This document shows, piece after piece, positions 40,581 to 50,968 of a stretch of DNA of 64,000 nt (position 1 is its first letter; each line of letters starts with the position of its first letter). A program made the position numbers and the translations under genes. Below the pieces are notes generated by a model that was not told the DNA's origin, ran no database searches, and saw only the letters and a list, made by a program, of their open reading frames with translations. This DNA comes from Azoarcus sp. DD4 (lineage in GTDB: Bacteria > Pseudomonadota > Gammaproteobacteria > Burkholderiales > Rhodocyclaceae), in contig NZ_CP022958.1 in the NCBI RefSeq assembly GCF_006496635.1, forward strand, positions 1,178,001 through 1,242,000, read 5' to 3'.

Positions 40581-41831
40581 TCAGCGAAACGGGAAGTCGG
40601 GTGTCGGCCGGCGTCCGGAAATCAGCTCTGCCAGCGCTGCGGCCGATCCGCAGGCCAGCGTCCAGCCGAGCGTGCCATGGCCGGTGTTGTACCAGAGCTT
40701 GTCGTAAGCGCTCCTGCCGATGATGGGGACGTTGCCCGGCGTGGCCGGCCGCAGGCCGGCCCAAAGCGTTGCCGTAGCCGGGTCGATGGCGCCGGGGAAG
40801 CGGTTCTGCGCCCATTCCAGCAGCATCCGGCCGCGTTCCTCGCGCGGCGTCGTGTTGTAGCCGTCCAGTTCGGCGGTTCCGGCAATCCGCAGGCGATCGC
40901 CCAGGCGGGAGCAGACGATGCGGCGCGATTCGTCGGTGAGGCTGACCTCGGGTGCGTGGGCGGGATCGATGACCGGCGCCGTCAGCGAATAGCCCTTCAC
41001 CGGATAGATCGGCAAGTGTTCGCCGAGTGGCGCCATCAGCTGCCGGCTGTGGCTGCCGAGGCACAGCACGTAGGCGTCGGCGGAGAGCGTGCCGGTGCGG
41101 CCGGCCACGTCGCGGACCTCGATGCCGTCTATGCGCCCGCCGGCAGACGACAGGCGTTCTATCGTGGTGTTCAGGTGAACCTGAACGCCGAGTTCGGGCA
41201 GGCGTGCGGCCAGGGCCTGGGTGAAGCAATGCGCGTCGCCGGATTCGTCGTCGGGTGCGTAAAGGCCGCCGACAAGCTCGGCCCGGCTGGCCGCGAGCGC
41301 AGGTTCTATCCGAACGCATTCTTCTGCCGATACGACCTCGGCAGCGATTCCGAGATGATGAAGTTCGGCCGCACGGCGCGGCGCATCGCCAAAGGTCTGG
41401 GCGCTGAAGAACAGGTGCAGGATGCCGCGTTCCAGCTGGTCGTAGCGAATGCCGGTTTCTTCGCGCAGCTCGCGCAGGCGCTCGGCGCTATGCACGGCCA
41501 GCCGGGCGATCGCTTCGGTATTGCGGCGGGTGCGCCACGGCAGGCATTCGAACAGGAAGCTGAGCGCCCACTGCCACTGGTCGCGTTGCGCATGGGGACG
41601 GAACAGCAGCGGCGCATCCTCGCGGCCAAGCCAGCGCAGGGCGGTCAGCGGCGCAGACGGATTGGCCCAGGGCTCAGGGTGGCTGACGGAAATCTGGCCG
41701 CCGTTGGCGAAGCTGGTTTCAAGTCCGGCAGCCGCTTGTCGATCGACGATGCTGACATCGAAGCCCGCCTTGCGCAGATACCAGGCGGTGGTGACGCCGG
41801 TGACGCCGGCGCCCAGGACCATCACGTGCAT
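40581..41831 (-). CDS. dadA: D-amino acid dehydrogenase small subunit
   Basis: FAD-dependent oxidative deamination of D-amino acids (chiefly D-alanine) at the inner membrane, 416 aa. The N-terminal dinucleotide fold VLGAGVTGVTTAWYLRKAG and the C-terminal WAGLRPATPGNVPIIGRS and NTGHGTLGWTLACGS motifs are typical of DadA. Single gene, divergent from fbp; the usual partner alanine racemase dadX is not adjacent. Confidence 0.93.
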   Translation of the reverse strand: MHVMVLGAGVTGVTTAWYLRKAGFDVSIVDRQAAAGLETSFANGGQISVSHPEPWANPSAPLTALRWLGREDAPLLFRPHAQRDQWQWALSFLFECLPWRTRRNTEAIARLAVHSAERLRELREETGIRYDQLERGILHLFFSAQTFGDAPRRAAELHHLGIAAEVVSAEECVRIEPALAASRAELVGGLYAPDDESGDAHCFTQALAARLPELGVQVHLNTTIERLSSAGGRIDGIEVRDVAGRTGTLSADAYVLCLGSHSRQLMAPLGEHLPIYPVKGYSLTAPVIDPAHAPEVSLTDESRRIVCSRLGDRLRIAGTAELDGYNTTPREERGRMLLEWAQNRFPGAIDPATATLWAGLRPATPGNVPIIGRSAYDKLWYNTGHGTLGWTLACGSAAALAELISGRRPTPDFPFR

Positions 41832-42012
41832 AAGGGATTCTGGTGTTGTCGAGGTGTGCGCTGTTACGAGTTGCCGCCACGGCGGGAGTTCCGCGACGGG
41901 CAGCCATGATAAACGCTGGCGGCAGCCGGCGGGCGATGCGGCCGTGCGCGCAAGCGCAGGAAGCGGGATAATCGCGCCGTTTCAGTTCAATTACCTGGCA
42001 AGGGAGTCACTC

Positions 42013-43014
42013 ATGCGTCGTGTCACACTCACCCAATTCCTCATCGAGCAGCAGCGGGCAGGCCGCGTATCGGCCGACCTGCGCCTGCTGATCGAGGTCG
42101 TGGCCCGCGCGGTCAAGGCGATCGGCGTCAATGTGTCCAAGGGGGCACTCGCCGGCGTGCTGGGCGAGGCGGGCACCGACAACGTGCAGGGCGAGGCGCA
42201 GAAGAAGCTCGACGTGATCGCCAACGAGATCCTGCTGCAGGCCAACGAGTGGGGCGGCCACCTCGCGGCGATGGCGTCCGAGGAGGTGGAAACGGTGCAT
42301 CAGATCCCCTTCGACTACCCGAAGGGCGGCTACCTGCTGCTGTTCGATCCGCTCGACGGCTCGTCCAACATCGATGTGAACATCTCGGTCGGCACCATCT
42401 TCTCGGTGCTGCGCTTCCCCGAAGGTTCGACCGAGCCGACCGAGCAGAGCTTCCTGCAGCAGGGCAAGGAGCAGGTGGCGGCCGGTTACGCGGTCTATGG
42501 CCCCTCCACCCAGCTGGTGCTGACGGTCGGCAACGGCGTGCACGGCTTCACGCTGGACCGCGAGATGGGGAGCTTCATCTACACCCATCCGTTCATGACG
42601 GTGCCGGAAGATACGCAGGAGTTCGCCATCAACGCGTCGAACGCGCGCTTCTGGGAAGCGCCGGTGAAGCGCTATGTCGACGAGATGCAGGCCGGCAAGA
42701 CCGGGCCGCGCGGCAAGGATTTCAACATGCGCTGGGTGGCCTCGATGGTGGCCGACGTGCACCGCATCCTCACCCGCGGCGGCGTCTTCATGTACCCGAT
42801 GGACGAGAAGTGTCGCGCCCAGGGCGGCAAGCTGCGCCTGATGTACGAAGCCAATCCGATGGCGATGCTGATCGAGCAGGCCGGCGGTGCGGCCACCACC
42901 GGGCGTGAGCGCATCCTCGACGTGGTACCGACCAAGTTGCACCAGCGCGTGCCCGTCATCCTCGGTTCGAAGAACGAGGTGGAGCGCGTCACCGGCTATC
43001 ACCGGGAGTCCTGA
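42013..43014 (+). CDS. fbp: Fructose-1,6-bisphosphatase class I
   Basis: Gluconeogenic phosphatase, 333 aa. The metal-binding motif DPLDGSSNIDVNISVGTIFSV (Asp/Glu ligands), MASEEVE and the active-site segment MYEANPMAMLIEQAGG are present. The open frame runs upstream to 41449; ATG 42013 is the family start, preceded by AGGGAG. Followed by tamA after 4 bases. Confidence 0.96.
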   Translation: MRRVTLTQFLIEQQRAGRVSADLRLLIEVVARAVKAIGVNVSKGALAGVLGEAGTDNVQGEAQKKLDVIANEILLQANEWGGHLAAMASEEVETVHQIPFDYPKGGYLLLFDPLDGSSNIDVNISVGTIFSVLRFPEGSTEPTEQSFLQQGKEQVAAGYAVYGPSTQLVLTVGNGVHGFTLDREMGSFIYTHPFMTVPEDTQEFAINASNARFWEAPVKRYVDEMQAGKTGPRGKDFNMRWVASMVADVHRILTRGGVFMYPMDEKCRAQGGKLRLMYEANPMAMLIEQAGGAATTGRERILDVVPTKLHQRVPVILGSKNEVERVTGYHRES

Positions 43015-43018
43015 CCGG

Positions 43019-44761
43019 GTGTCGGCTGCAGCGGGCCGACTGCTGCGGCTGGGCGCCGGCCTGTTGCTGGCGCTGGCCTGCGCCGCACACGCCGAGGATG
43101 GGCTCGAGGTCGAACTGCAGGTGCCGGACGTGCTGCGGCCGCTGCTCGAACAGCATCTGCGCATCCTGCGCGAGGCGCGCGCGCTGCCCGAGGAAGCGGC
43201 CGACCGCAGCGCGCTGGCGCGGCGCACGCGACGCGAGGTGGCCGACCTGCTTGCCACCGAAGGCTATTTCTCGCCGACGATACGGCTCGACCGCAGCGAA
43301 GCACCGCGCTGGCGACTGATCGTCGAGCCCGGCACGCGGGCGGTGATTGGCGGCGTGGACATCGCTTTCGAGGGCGGGATCGCCGGCGATCCGTCGGCTG
43401 GCGAACGCGTCGCCGAATTGCGCCGCCAGTGGGCCTTGCCGAGTGGCTCGCCGTTCCGGCAGGCGGATTGGGATGCGGCCAAACAAGGCCTGATCGACGA
43501 GGTCGGTCGCCGGCGCTACGCCGCGGCGCGCATTGTCGCCAGCCGAGCCGAGGTCGATCCGGCGGCAGCGAGCGTGCGGCTGTCGGTTACGGTGGACAGC
43601 GGGCCGCCCTTCCGGTTGGGGGCGTTGCAGGTAAGCGGCATCGAGCATCTGCCGGCCGATCTCGTCGCCCACTACAGCACGCTCGAGCCGGGATCGGACT
43701 ACGACCGCGACGCCCTGCTCGCTTTCCAGACTGCGCTGCAGAACGCGCCGCACTTTGCCTCGGTGGTGGTGGATGTCGAGCACGATCCGGCGCTGGCGGC
43801 CGCGGTACCGGTACGGGTGCAGGTTGCTGAGGCGCTGCCGCGGCGGGTTGGCTTCGGGGCCGGCTTTTCCAGCAATACCGGCTACCGCGTCGAGGCGAAC
43901 TACCGCGATGCCAACCTGTTCGCACGCGGGTGGGAGCTGTCGTCCGGCCTGCGGCTGGAGCAGCGCCGCCAGGCCGCGTATGCGGACGTCTTTCTGCCGC
44001 CGGAGCGGGCACGACACCGCGACAGCGTCGGGGCTCTGGTGGAGCGCAGCGACCTCGAAGGACTCAAGCTGGCGACGCAGGCAGTCGGCGTTGCCCGCAG
44101 TACCCTGCGTGGCGATATCGAGACCCAGATCGCGCTGCGCTTTCAGCATGAGGAAGTGCGCCCGGACGGCGCCCGAGCGACCGAGCACGACACCTTCACC
44201 GCCAACTGGACCTGGACCCGGCGCGCGGTCGACAATCTGCTCGACCCGCGCCATGGCTACGTGCTCGAGTTCCAGCTCGGTGGCGGCACCAGCATCGCCC
44301 TGGCCGAGCAGGATTTCGTCCGTCTCTATACGCGCTACGTCCATTACCAGCAGGTGGGCGAAACGGACACCCTGATCCTGCGCGCCGAGGGGGGCGCAAC
44401 GCTGGCGCCCAGCCGCGACGGCATTCCGCAGGATTTCCTTTTCCGCACCGGCGGTGCGCAGACGGTGCGCGGCTATGCCTATCAGAGCCTCGGCGTGCGC
44501 GAGGGCGACGCCACCGTGGGTGGCCGCTACCTGGCGGTGGCGAGCGCCGAGTACGTGCGCTGGTTCCGCCCCGACTGGGGCACCGCCTTCTTCATCGACA
44601 GCGGCGACGCCGCCGATGCGCGTGCGGACTTCCGCCTTCGCACTGGCTACGGGGTCGGCGCACGCTGGCGCAGCCCGGCCGGGCCGCTCGCAGCGGACCT
44701 CGCCTGGTCGCAGGACGAGCGCCGGCTGCGCTTGCATTTCGGCGTGGCAATTGCGTTCTGA
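43019..44761 (+). CDS. tamA: Outer membrane assembly factor TamA (GTG start)
   Basis: Omp85-family outer-membrane barrel, 580 aa. A signal peptide (RLLRLGAGLLLALACAAHA) is followed by three POTRA-like domains and the barrel, whose conserved Omp85 elements are RTGGAQTVRGYAYQSLG and a C-terminal Phe. The best start is GTG 43019 with GGGAG upstream; the frame extends further into fbp. TamA usually works with TamB, encoded immediately downstream; here an ABC transporter gene follows and no tamB is seen in the window. Confidence 0.88.
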   Translation: MSAAAGRLLRLGAGLLLALACAAHAEDGLEVELQVPDVLRPLLEQHLRILREARALPEEAADRSALARRTRREVADLLATEGYFSPTIRLDRSEAPRWRLIVEPGTRAVIGGVDIAFEGGIAGDPSAGERVAELRRQWALPSGSPFRQADWDAAKQGLIDEVGRRRYAAARIVASRAEVDPAAASVRLSVTVDSGPPFRLGALQVSGIEHLPADLVAHYSTLEPGSDYDRDALLAFQTALQNAPHFASVVVDVEHDPALAAAVPVRVQVAEALPRRVGFGAGFSSNTGYRVEANYRDANLFARGWELSSGLRLEQRRQAAYADVFLPPERARHRDSVGALVERSDLEGLKLATQAVGVARSTLRGDIETQIALRFQHEEVRPDGARATEHDTFTANWTWTRRAVDNLLDPRHGYVLEFQLGGGTSIALAEQDFVRLYTRYVHYQQVGETDTLILRAEGGATLAPSRDGIPQDFLFRTGGAQTVRGYAYQSLGVREGDATVGGRYLAVASAEYVRWFRPDWGTAFFIDSGDAADARADFRLRTGYGVGARWRSPAGPLAADLAWSQDERRLRLHFGVAIAF

Positions 44762-44861
44762 CCGGCGCTGTCGCTCGGGTTAAACTCCGCGTCTCGCGGA
44801 TCGCTACCGGTCGGCGGGCTGTCTGCATGTCACCGTTCAAATCAACAAGGAGAATCCTTCC

Positions 44862-45833
44862 ATGTCGCTTTCCAAGCCCTACGTTGCCATCCTGGGCGCG
44901 CTGGCATTGTCGATATCGCTGGTGGCCCCGGTTGCAGCCCAACAGAAATCGGTCGCGGTGACCGCCATCGTCGAACATCCGGCGCTCGACGCGGTGCGCG
45001 ACGGCGTCAAGGATGCGCTCGCCAAGGCGGGCTACGAGGAAGGAAAGAACCTGAAGTGGCAGTACCAGAGCGCGCAGGGCAATACCGGCACGGCGGCGCA
45101 GATCGCGCGCAAGTTCGTCGGCGACCAGCCGGACGCCATCGTGGCCATCGCGACCCCCTCGGCGCAGGCGGTGGTGGCGGCGACCAAGCAGCTGCCGGTG
45201 ATCTACTCCGGCGTGACCGATCCGGTGGCCGCGCAGCTGGTGCCGAGCATGGCGCCGTCGGGCAGCAACGTCACCGGCGTGTCCGATGTGCTGTCGCTCG
45301 ACAAGCAGGTGGAGCTGATCCGCAAGGTGGTGCCCAATGCCAAGCGCGTCGGCATGGTCTACAACCCGGGCGAGGCCAACTCGGTGGTGGTGGTGAAGGC
45401 GCTGCGCGAGATGTTGCCGACCCACGGGATGAGCCTGGTGGAGGCCGCCGCGCCGCGCACGGTGGACGTCGGCTCGGCCGCGCGCAGCCTGATCGGCAAG
45501 GTCGATGTCATCTACACGAACACCGACAACAACGTGGTGTCCGCCTACGAGTCGCTGGTGAAGGTGGGCAACGACGCCAAGATCCCGCTGGTCGCGTCCG
45601 ACACCGACAGCGTCAAGCGCGGTGCGATCGCGGCGCTCGGCATCAATTACCGCGATCTCGGCGAACAGACCGGCCGCATGGTAGTGCGCATCCTCAAGGG
45701 CGAGCAGCCCGGCAGCATCGCCTCGGAGACCAGTTCCAAGCTGGAGCTCTACGTCAATCCGGCGGCAGCGAAAAAGCAGGGCGTGACGCTTGCCGATGCC
45801 CTGCTGAAGTCGGCCACCAAGATCGTCGAGTAA
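44862..45833 (+). CDS. ABC transporter substrate-binding protein (TrpX-like)
   Basis: Periplasmic binding protein of the ABC_sub_bind (PF04392) type, 323 aa, with a signal peptide ending near residue 26 (PVAAQQK). VAIATPSAQAVVAATKQLP, NVTGVSDVLSLDKQVELI and YTNTDNNVVSAYESLV are family segments. Streptococcal relatives bind tryptophan or tyrosine, but the substrate here is unknown. First of three ABC genes; AAGGAGAATCC precedes the ATG. Confidence 0.86.
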   Translation: MSLSKPYVAILGALALSISLVAPVAAQQKSVAVTAIVEHPALDAVRDGVKDALAKAGYEEGKNLKWQYQSAQGNTGTAAQIARKFVGDQPDAIVAIATPSAQAVVAATKQLPVIYSGVTDPVAAQLVPSMAPSGSNVTGVSDVLSLDKQVELIRKVVPNAKRVGMVYNPGEANSVVVVKALREMLPTHGMSLVEAAAPRTVDVGSAARSLIGKVDVIYTNTDNNVVSAYESLVKVGNDAKIPLVASDTDSVKRGAIAALGINYRDLGEQTGRMVVRILKGEQPGSIASETSSKLELYVNPAAAKKQGVTLADALLKSATKIVE

Positions 45834-45938
45834 GGCCGGCACCGCTCCGTTTTCCCCGTCCCGGTCGGCGAGCGAGGCTGGCCGGCGGGGAGTCGCCGCA
45901 TTTGCGCGTGGCCTCGTGCCCTTTCCGGTAGAACCAAG

Positions 45939-46829
45939 ATGTCGCTCTATTCCTTGCTCGGCGCGCTCGAGATCGGGCTGATCTTCAGCCTGGTGGCGCT
46001 CGCGGTGTTGATTTCCTTCCGCCTGCTGCGCTTTCCCGACCTGACGGTCGACGGCAGCTTTCCGCTCGGCGGCGCGGTTGCGGCGACCATGATCGCGGCC
46101 GGCCACGATCCCTTCACGGCCACCGTGGTGGCGACCATCGCCGGCGCCGCGGCGGGCCTCGTGACGGGCTGGCTGAACGTGCGCCTGCGCATCATGGATC
46201 TGCTGGCCAGCATCCTGATGATGATCGCGCTCTATTCGATCAATCTGCGCGTCATGGGTAAGCCCAACGTGCCGCTGATCACCGAGCCTACGGTGTTCAC
46301 CGTCCTGCAGATGGAGTCCGTCGCCGACTACGTGTTCCGCCCGCTGCTGCTGATCGGGGTGGTGGTGGTGACCAAGCTCGCGCTGGACTGGTTTTTCACC
46401 ACCCAGATCGGCCTCGGCATGCGTTCGACCGGGTCCAATCCGCGCATGGCGCGCTCGCAGGGCGTCAATACCGGCTGGATGATCCTGGGCGGCATGGCTC
46501 TGTCGAACGCGCTGGTCGGCATGGCAGGCGCGCTCTTCGCGCAGACGCAGGGTGGCGCCGATATCTCGATGGGGGTGGGCACCATCGTCATCGGCCTGGC
46601 CGCGGTCATCGTGGGCGAGAGCATCCTGCCCTCGCGCAAGCTCTTCTTCGCCACGCTGGCCGTCATCGTCGGCGCCATCGTGTACCGCTTCTTCATCGCG
46701 CTCGCGCTCAACAGCGATTTCATCGGCCTGCAGGCCCAGGATCTCAACCTGGTCACCGCCGTGCTGGTGACGGTGGCACTGGTGCTGCCGATGCTCAAGC
46801 GCCGCTGGTCCGGCCGCAAGGGAGTCTGA
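45939..46829 (+). CDS. ABC transporter permease
   Basis: Inner-membrane permease of the branched-chain-type (BPD_transp_2) fold, 296 aa, about eight helices: FPDLTVDGSFPLGGAVAATM and GLGMRSTGSNPRMARSQGVN, the latter being the usual cytoplasmic coupling loop. It pairs with the binding protein upstream and the ATPase downstream. Confidence 0.9.
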   Translation: MSLYSLLGALEIGLIFSLVALAVLISFRLLRFPDLTVDGSFPLGGAVAATMIAAGHDPFTATVVATIAGAAAGLVTGWLNVRLRIMDLLASILMMIALYSINLRVMGKPNVPLITEPTVFTVLQMESVADYVFRPLLLIGVVVVTKLALDWFFTTQIGLGMRSTGSNPRMARSQGVNTGWMILGGMALSNALVGMAGALFAQTQGGADISMGVGTIVIGLAAVIVGESILPSRKLFFATLAVIVGAIVYRFFIALALNSDFIGLQAQDLNLVTAVLVTVALVLPMLKRRWSGRKGV

Positions 46830-46830
46830 C

Positions 46831-46980
46831 ATGAAACAACCCTCACGCTCACTGCGTTCGCGTAGGGCCGGCTTTGCACAGCCGGCCCGTTCGGTAGGCA
46901 CGGCGCAGTGCGCCGCGAAACCCCTGCCTCACCCCCCCAAGGGGGCGGCAGTACGCTTGAGGCGGCTAGGCGCATACTGA
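46831..46980 (+). repeat. Hairpin-rich element between permease and ATPase genes
   Basis: 150 bases with two strong hairpins: GGGCCGGCT / AGCCGGCCC at 46865-46888 (9 bp, hexaloop) and a nested GCCTCA ... TGAGGC with CCCCCCC-AA-GGGGG inside (46926-46962). A 49-codon frame spans it exactly and stops 1 base before the ATPase ATG, but it is Arg/Pro-rich and looks like translated repeat. Probably an inserted REP-type element. Confidence 0.5.
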
Positions 46981-46981
46981 C

Positions 46982-47776
46982 ATGCTGCGCGCAACCGACC
47001 TCCACATTACCTTCAACGCCGGCACGCCCATCGAGACCCGTGCGCTGCGCGGGATGACGCTGGAAATCCCGAGCGCTCAGTTCGTCACCGTGATCGGCTC
47101 CAATGGCGCTGGAAAATCGACCTTCCTCAACGCCGTGTCGGGCGACATGGCGGTCGACAGCGGCCGCATCGAGATCGACGGTGTCGATGTCACCCGGCAG
47201 CCGGTGTGGGAGCGCGCCAGCCGCGTCGCGCGCGTGTTCCAAGACCCGATGGCGGGCACCTGCGAAGACCTCACCATCGAGGAGAACATGGCGCTCGCAG
47301 ACCTGCGCGGCGGCCGGCGCGGCTTTGGTCGCGCGGTGAAGGCGGCGCGGCGCGAGGAATACCGCGCCCACCTCGCGACCCTCGGCCTCGGCCTGGAGAA
47401 CCGCCTGGCAGACCGCATCGGACTGTTGTCCGGCGGCCAGCGTCAGGCGGTCAGCCTGCTGATGGCGGCGTTGCAGCCGTCGCGCATCCTGCTGCTCGAC
47501 GAGCACACCGCGGCGCTCGACCCGCGCACGGCCGACTTCGTGATCCAGCTCACTGCCCGCATCGTCGCCGAGCACAAGCTGACGACCATGATGGTCACGC
47601 ACAGCATGCGGCAGGCGCTGGACGTGGGCGAACGTACCGTGATGCTGCACCAGGGCAGGGTGGTGCTGGACGTTTCCGGCAAGGAGCGGGAAGGTCTGGA
47701 TGTGCCTGATCTGCTGGCGATGTTCGAGCGGGTGCGTGGCGAAAAGCTGGACGACGACGCACTGCTGCTGGGCTGA
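46982..47776 (+). CDS. ABC transporter ATP-binding protein
   Basis: ATPase of 264 aa for the transporter encoded just upstream. Walker A GSNGAGKST, signature LLSGGQRQAVSLLMA, Walker B ILLLDEHTAALDPRT (with His after Glu, as in some members of this subgroup) and MVTHSMRQAL are present. Separated from the permease gene by the hairpin element, so its expression may differ from the other two. Confidence 0.9.
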   Translation: MLRATDLHITFNAGTPIETRALRGMTLEIPSAQFVTVIGSNGAGKSTFLNAVSGDMAVDSGRIEIDGVDVTRQPVWERASRVARVFQDPMAGTCEDLTIEENMALADLRGGRRGFGRAVKAARREEYRAHLATLGLGLENRLADRIGLLSGGQRQAVSLLMAALQPSRILLLDEHTAALDPRTADFVIQLTARIVAEHKLTTMMVTHSMRQALDVGERTVMLHQGRVVLDVSGKEREGLDVPDLLAMFERVRGEKLDDDALLLG

Positions 47777-47843
47777 CGGGCCTGCAGGTGGCGCCCGGGG
47801 CGGTGGTGCGCGCCGCCTCGAAAAAGATATCGATATGTCCGTA

Positions 47844-47872
47844 CTTGAAATCGGCCGGGGCCGTCCCTATTA
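47844..47872 (+). promoter_or_regulatory. Sigma-32 heat-shock promoter of groESL
   Basis: CTTGAAA at 47844-47850, a 14-base spacer, then CCCTATTA at 47865-47872, matching the CTTGAAA / CCCCAT-T consensus of RpoH promoters. Confidence 0.75.
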
Positions 47873-47899
47873 TTAGCACTCGTTGGCAGTGAGTGCTAA
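47873..47899 (+). promoter_or_regulatory. CIRCE operator (HrcA site) of groESL
   Basis: TTAGCACTC-N9-GAGTGCTAA, a perfect CIRCE inverted repeat, lying directly after the sigma-32 -10 box at the expected transcript start. HrcA would repress here, so the operon is under double heat-shock control. Confidence 0.96.
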
Positions 47900-47989
47900 C
47901 AGCCGCGGCGGTGCCGCGGAACCCCAGCGAATTTAGTTTGCGGGCTTGGCCCGTGTTGTCAGTTGAATCGAAAAGAAGGAGTGAGATCC

Positions 47990-48280
47990 ATGAAGATTCG
48001 TCCCTTGCATGATCGCGTGATCGTCAAGCGTCTGGAAGCCGAGCGCAAGACCGCCAGCGGCATCGTGATCCCCGACTCCGCGGGCGAAAAGCCCGACCAG
48101 GGCGAAGTCCTGGCGGTCGGCAACGGCAAGATCCTGGACGACGGCAAGGTCCGCCCGATGGCCGTCAAGGCCGGCGACAAGGTGCTGTTCGGCAAGTACG
48201 CCGGCCAGTCCGTGAAGGTCGAGGGCGAAGAGCTGCTCGTCATGCGCGAAGAAGACATCATGGGTGTGGTCGAGGCCTGA
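47990..48280 (+). CDS. groES: Co-chaperonin GroES
   Basis: Lid of the GroEL chamber, 96 aa. MKIRPLHDRVIVKRL, the mobile-loop segment ERKTASGIVIPDSAGEKPDQ and the end VMREEDIMGVVEA are diagnostic. AAGGAG lies upstream of ATG 47990. Confidence 0.98.
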   Translation: MKIRPLHDRVIVKRLEAERKTASGIVIPDSAGEKPDQGEVLAVGNGKILDDGKVRPMAVKAGDKVLFGKYAGQSVKVEGEELLVMREEDIMGVVEA

Positions 48281-48331
48281 GCCTCCCGCATTGCCTGATC
48301 CGCAATCCCGAATTTCAAGGAGTTCTAAAGA

Positions 48332-49981
<1,650 letters not shown>

Positions 49982-50009
49982 TGCCAGTCCGGCGAGCCTG
50001 ATCGCCATG

Positions 50010-50037
50010 AACGGCCCCGCTACGGCGGGGCCGTTTT
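50010..50037 (+). terminator. Terminator of groESL
   Basis: Eleven-bp perfect stem AACGGCCCCGC / GCGGGGCCGTT with a 4-base loop and TTTT, 28 bases after groL. Confidence 0.93.
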
Positions 50038-50253
50038 CGTTTACCGGCCGGTGGCGAAACAGGCGCAGCAAAGCGCACGCCGCCGGCGCTCCGGGCGTGT
50101 GATAATCCTTGACGGGGAAAGGGGGAAAAAGGCGGCAGGGAGTCACCACGCATTGCGCGATGAACTCCCTGGAACGTCGGCGACCATTAAGATGGCGACG
50201 CTCCCGAAGACCGAGTAAAAGGAGAACAGCGGAACGCACTCTAGGCGTATCCG

Positions 50254-50269
50254 CTTACGTACAACTTAC
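50254..50269 (-). promoter_or_regulatory. Putative response-regulator site: CTTAC-N6-CTTAC
   Basis: Two CTTAC half-sites 11 bases apart (50254 and 50265), just before the response regulator start. The same motif in the other orientation (GTAAG-N6-GTAAG) lies before DUF485-actP at 52528. Direct repeats at 11-bp spacing are typical of OmpR/PhoB-family sites. Confidence 0.55.
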
Positions 50270-50281
50270 ATCCGGAATCCT

Positions 50282-50968
50282 ATGCGCATCCTTCTGGCGG
50301 AAGACGATCCGGTCATCGCCGACGGCATCGTCAGGGCGCTCAAGCGTAGCGGTTATGCGGTGGACCATGTCGGCAACGGCGCCGAAGCGGACGCGGCGCT
50401 GGCGTCCCAGCCCTACGATCTGCTGATACTCGACCTCGGCTTGCCCAAACTACCGGGCATCGAGGTGCTGAAGCGGGTGCGGGCGCGGAAGTCCGCGCTG
50501 CCGGTGTTGATCCTCACCGCGCAGGACGGCGTCGAGGACCGTGTGCGCGGCCTGGACGCGGGGGCCGATGACTACCTCACCAAGCCCTTTGCGCTGCCCG
50601 AACTCGAAGCCAGGGTGAGGGCGCTGACGCGCCGCGGCACTGGCCAGCCGCGCTGTATCGAGGTGGGGAATCTCAGCTACGACCAGGCCGACCGGGTGGT
50701 CAAGATCGGTGGTCAGGTGGTGGAGCTCTCGGCACGCGAGATCGGTCTGCTCGAAGTTTTCATCCTCCGCGTCGGTCGCCTGGTCAGCAAGGATCAGCTG
50801 GTCGATCACCTTTGCGGCTGGGGCGAAGAGGTGTCGAGCAATGCCATCGAAGTCTACGTGCACCGGCTGCGCAAGAAGCTGGAAGCGAGCGGTGTGCGCA
50901 TCGTGACCGTACGCGGGCTTGGATACTGCCTGGAAAACCCGGATGCTGTCCAGGCGGCGAAAGGCTGA
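50282..50968 (+). CDS. OmpR-family response regulator
   Basis: 228 aa: receiver domain with acidic pocket (AEDDP), phosphoacceptor Asp51, DYLTKPF switch Lys, and a C-terminal winged helix (LVDHLCGWGEEVSSNAIEVY). Resembles QseB/TctD. The kinase gene overlaps its end by 26 bases, so the two form a coupled pair. The place before an acetate-uptake operon and the shared DNA motif suggest it controls that operon. Confidence 0.93.
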   Translation: MRILLAEDDPVIADGIVRALKRSGYAVDHVGNGAEADAALASQPYDLLILDLGLPKLPGIEVLKRVRARKSALPVLILTAQDGVEDRVRGLDAGADDYLTKPFALPELEARVRALTRRGTGQPRCIEVGNLSYDQADRVVKIGGQVVELSAREIGLLEVFILRVGRLVSKDQLVDHLCGWGEEVSSNAIEVYVHRLRKKLEASGVRIVTVRGLGYCLENPDAVQAAKG

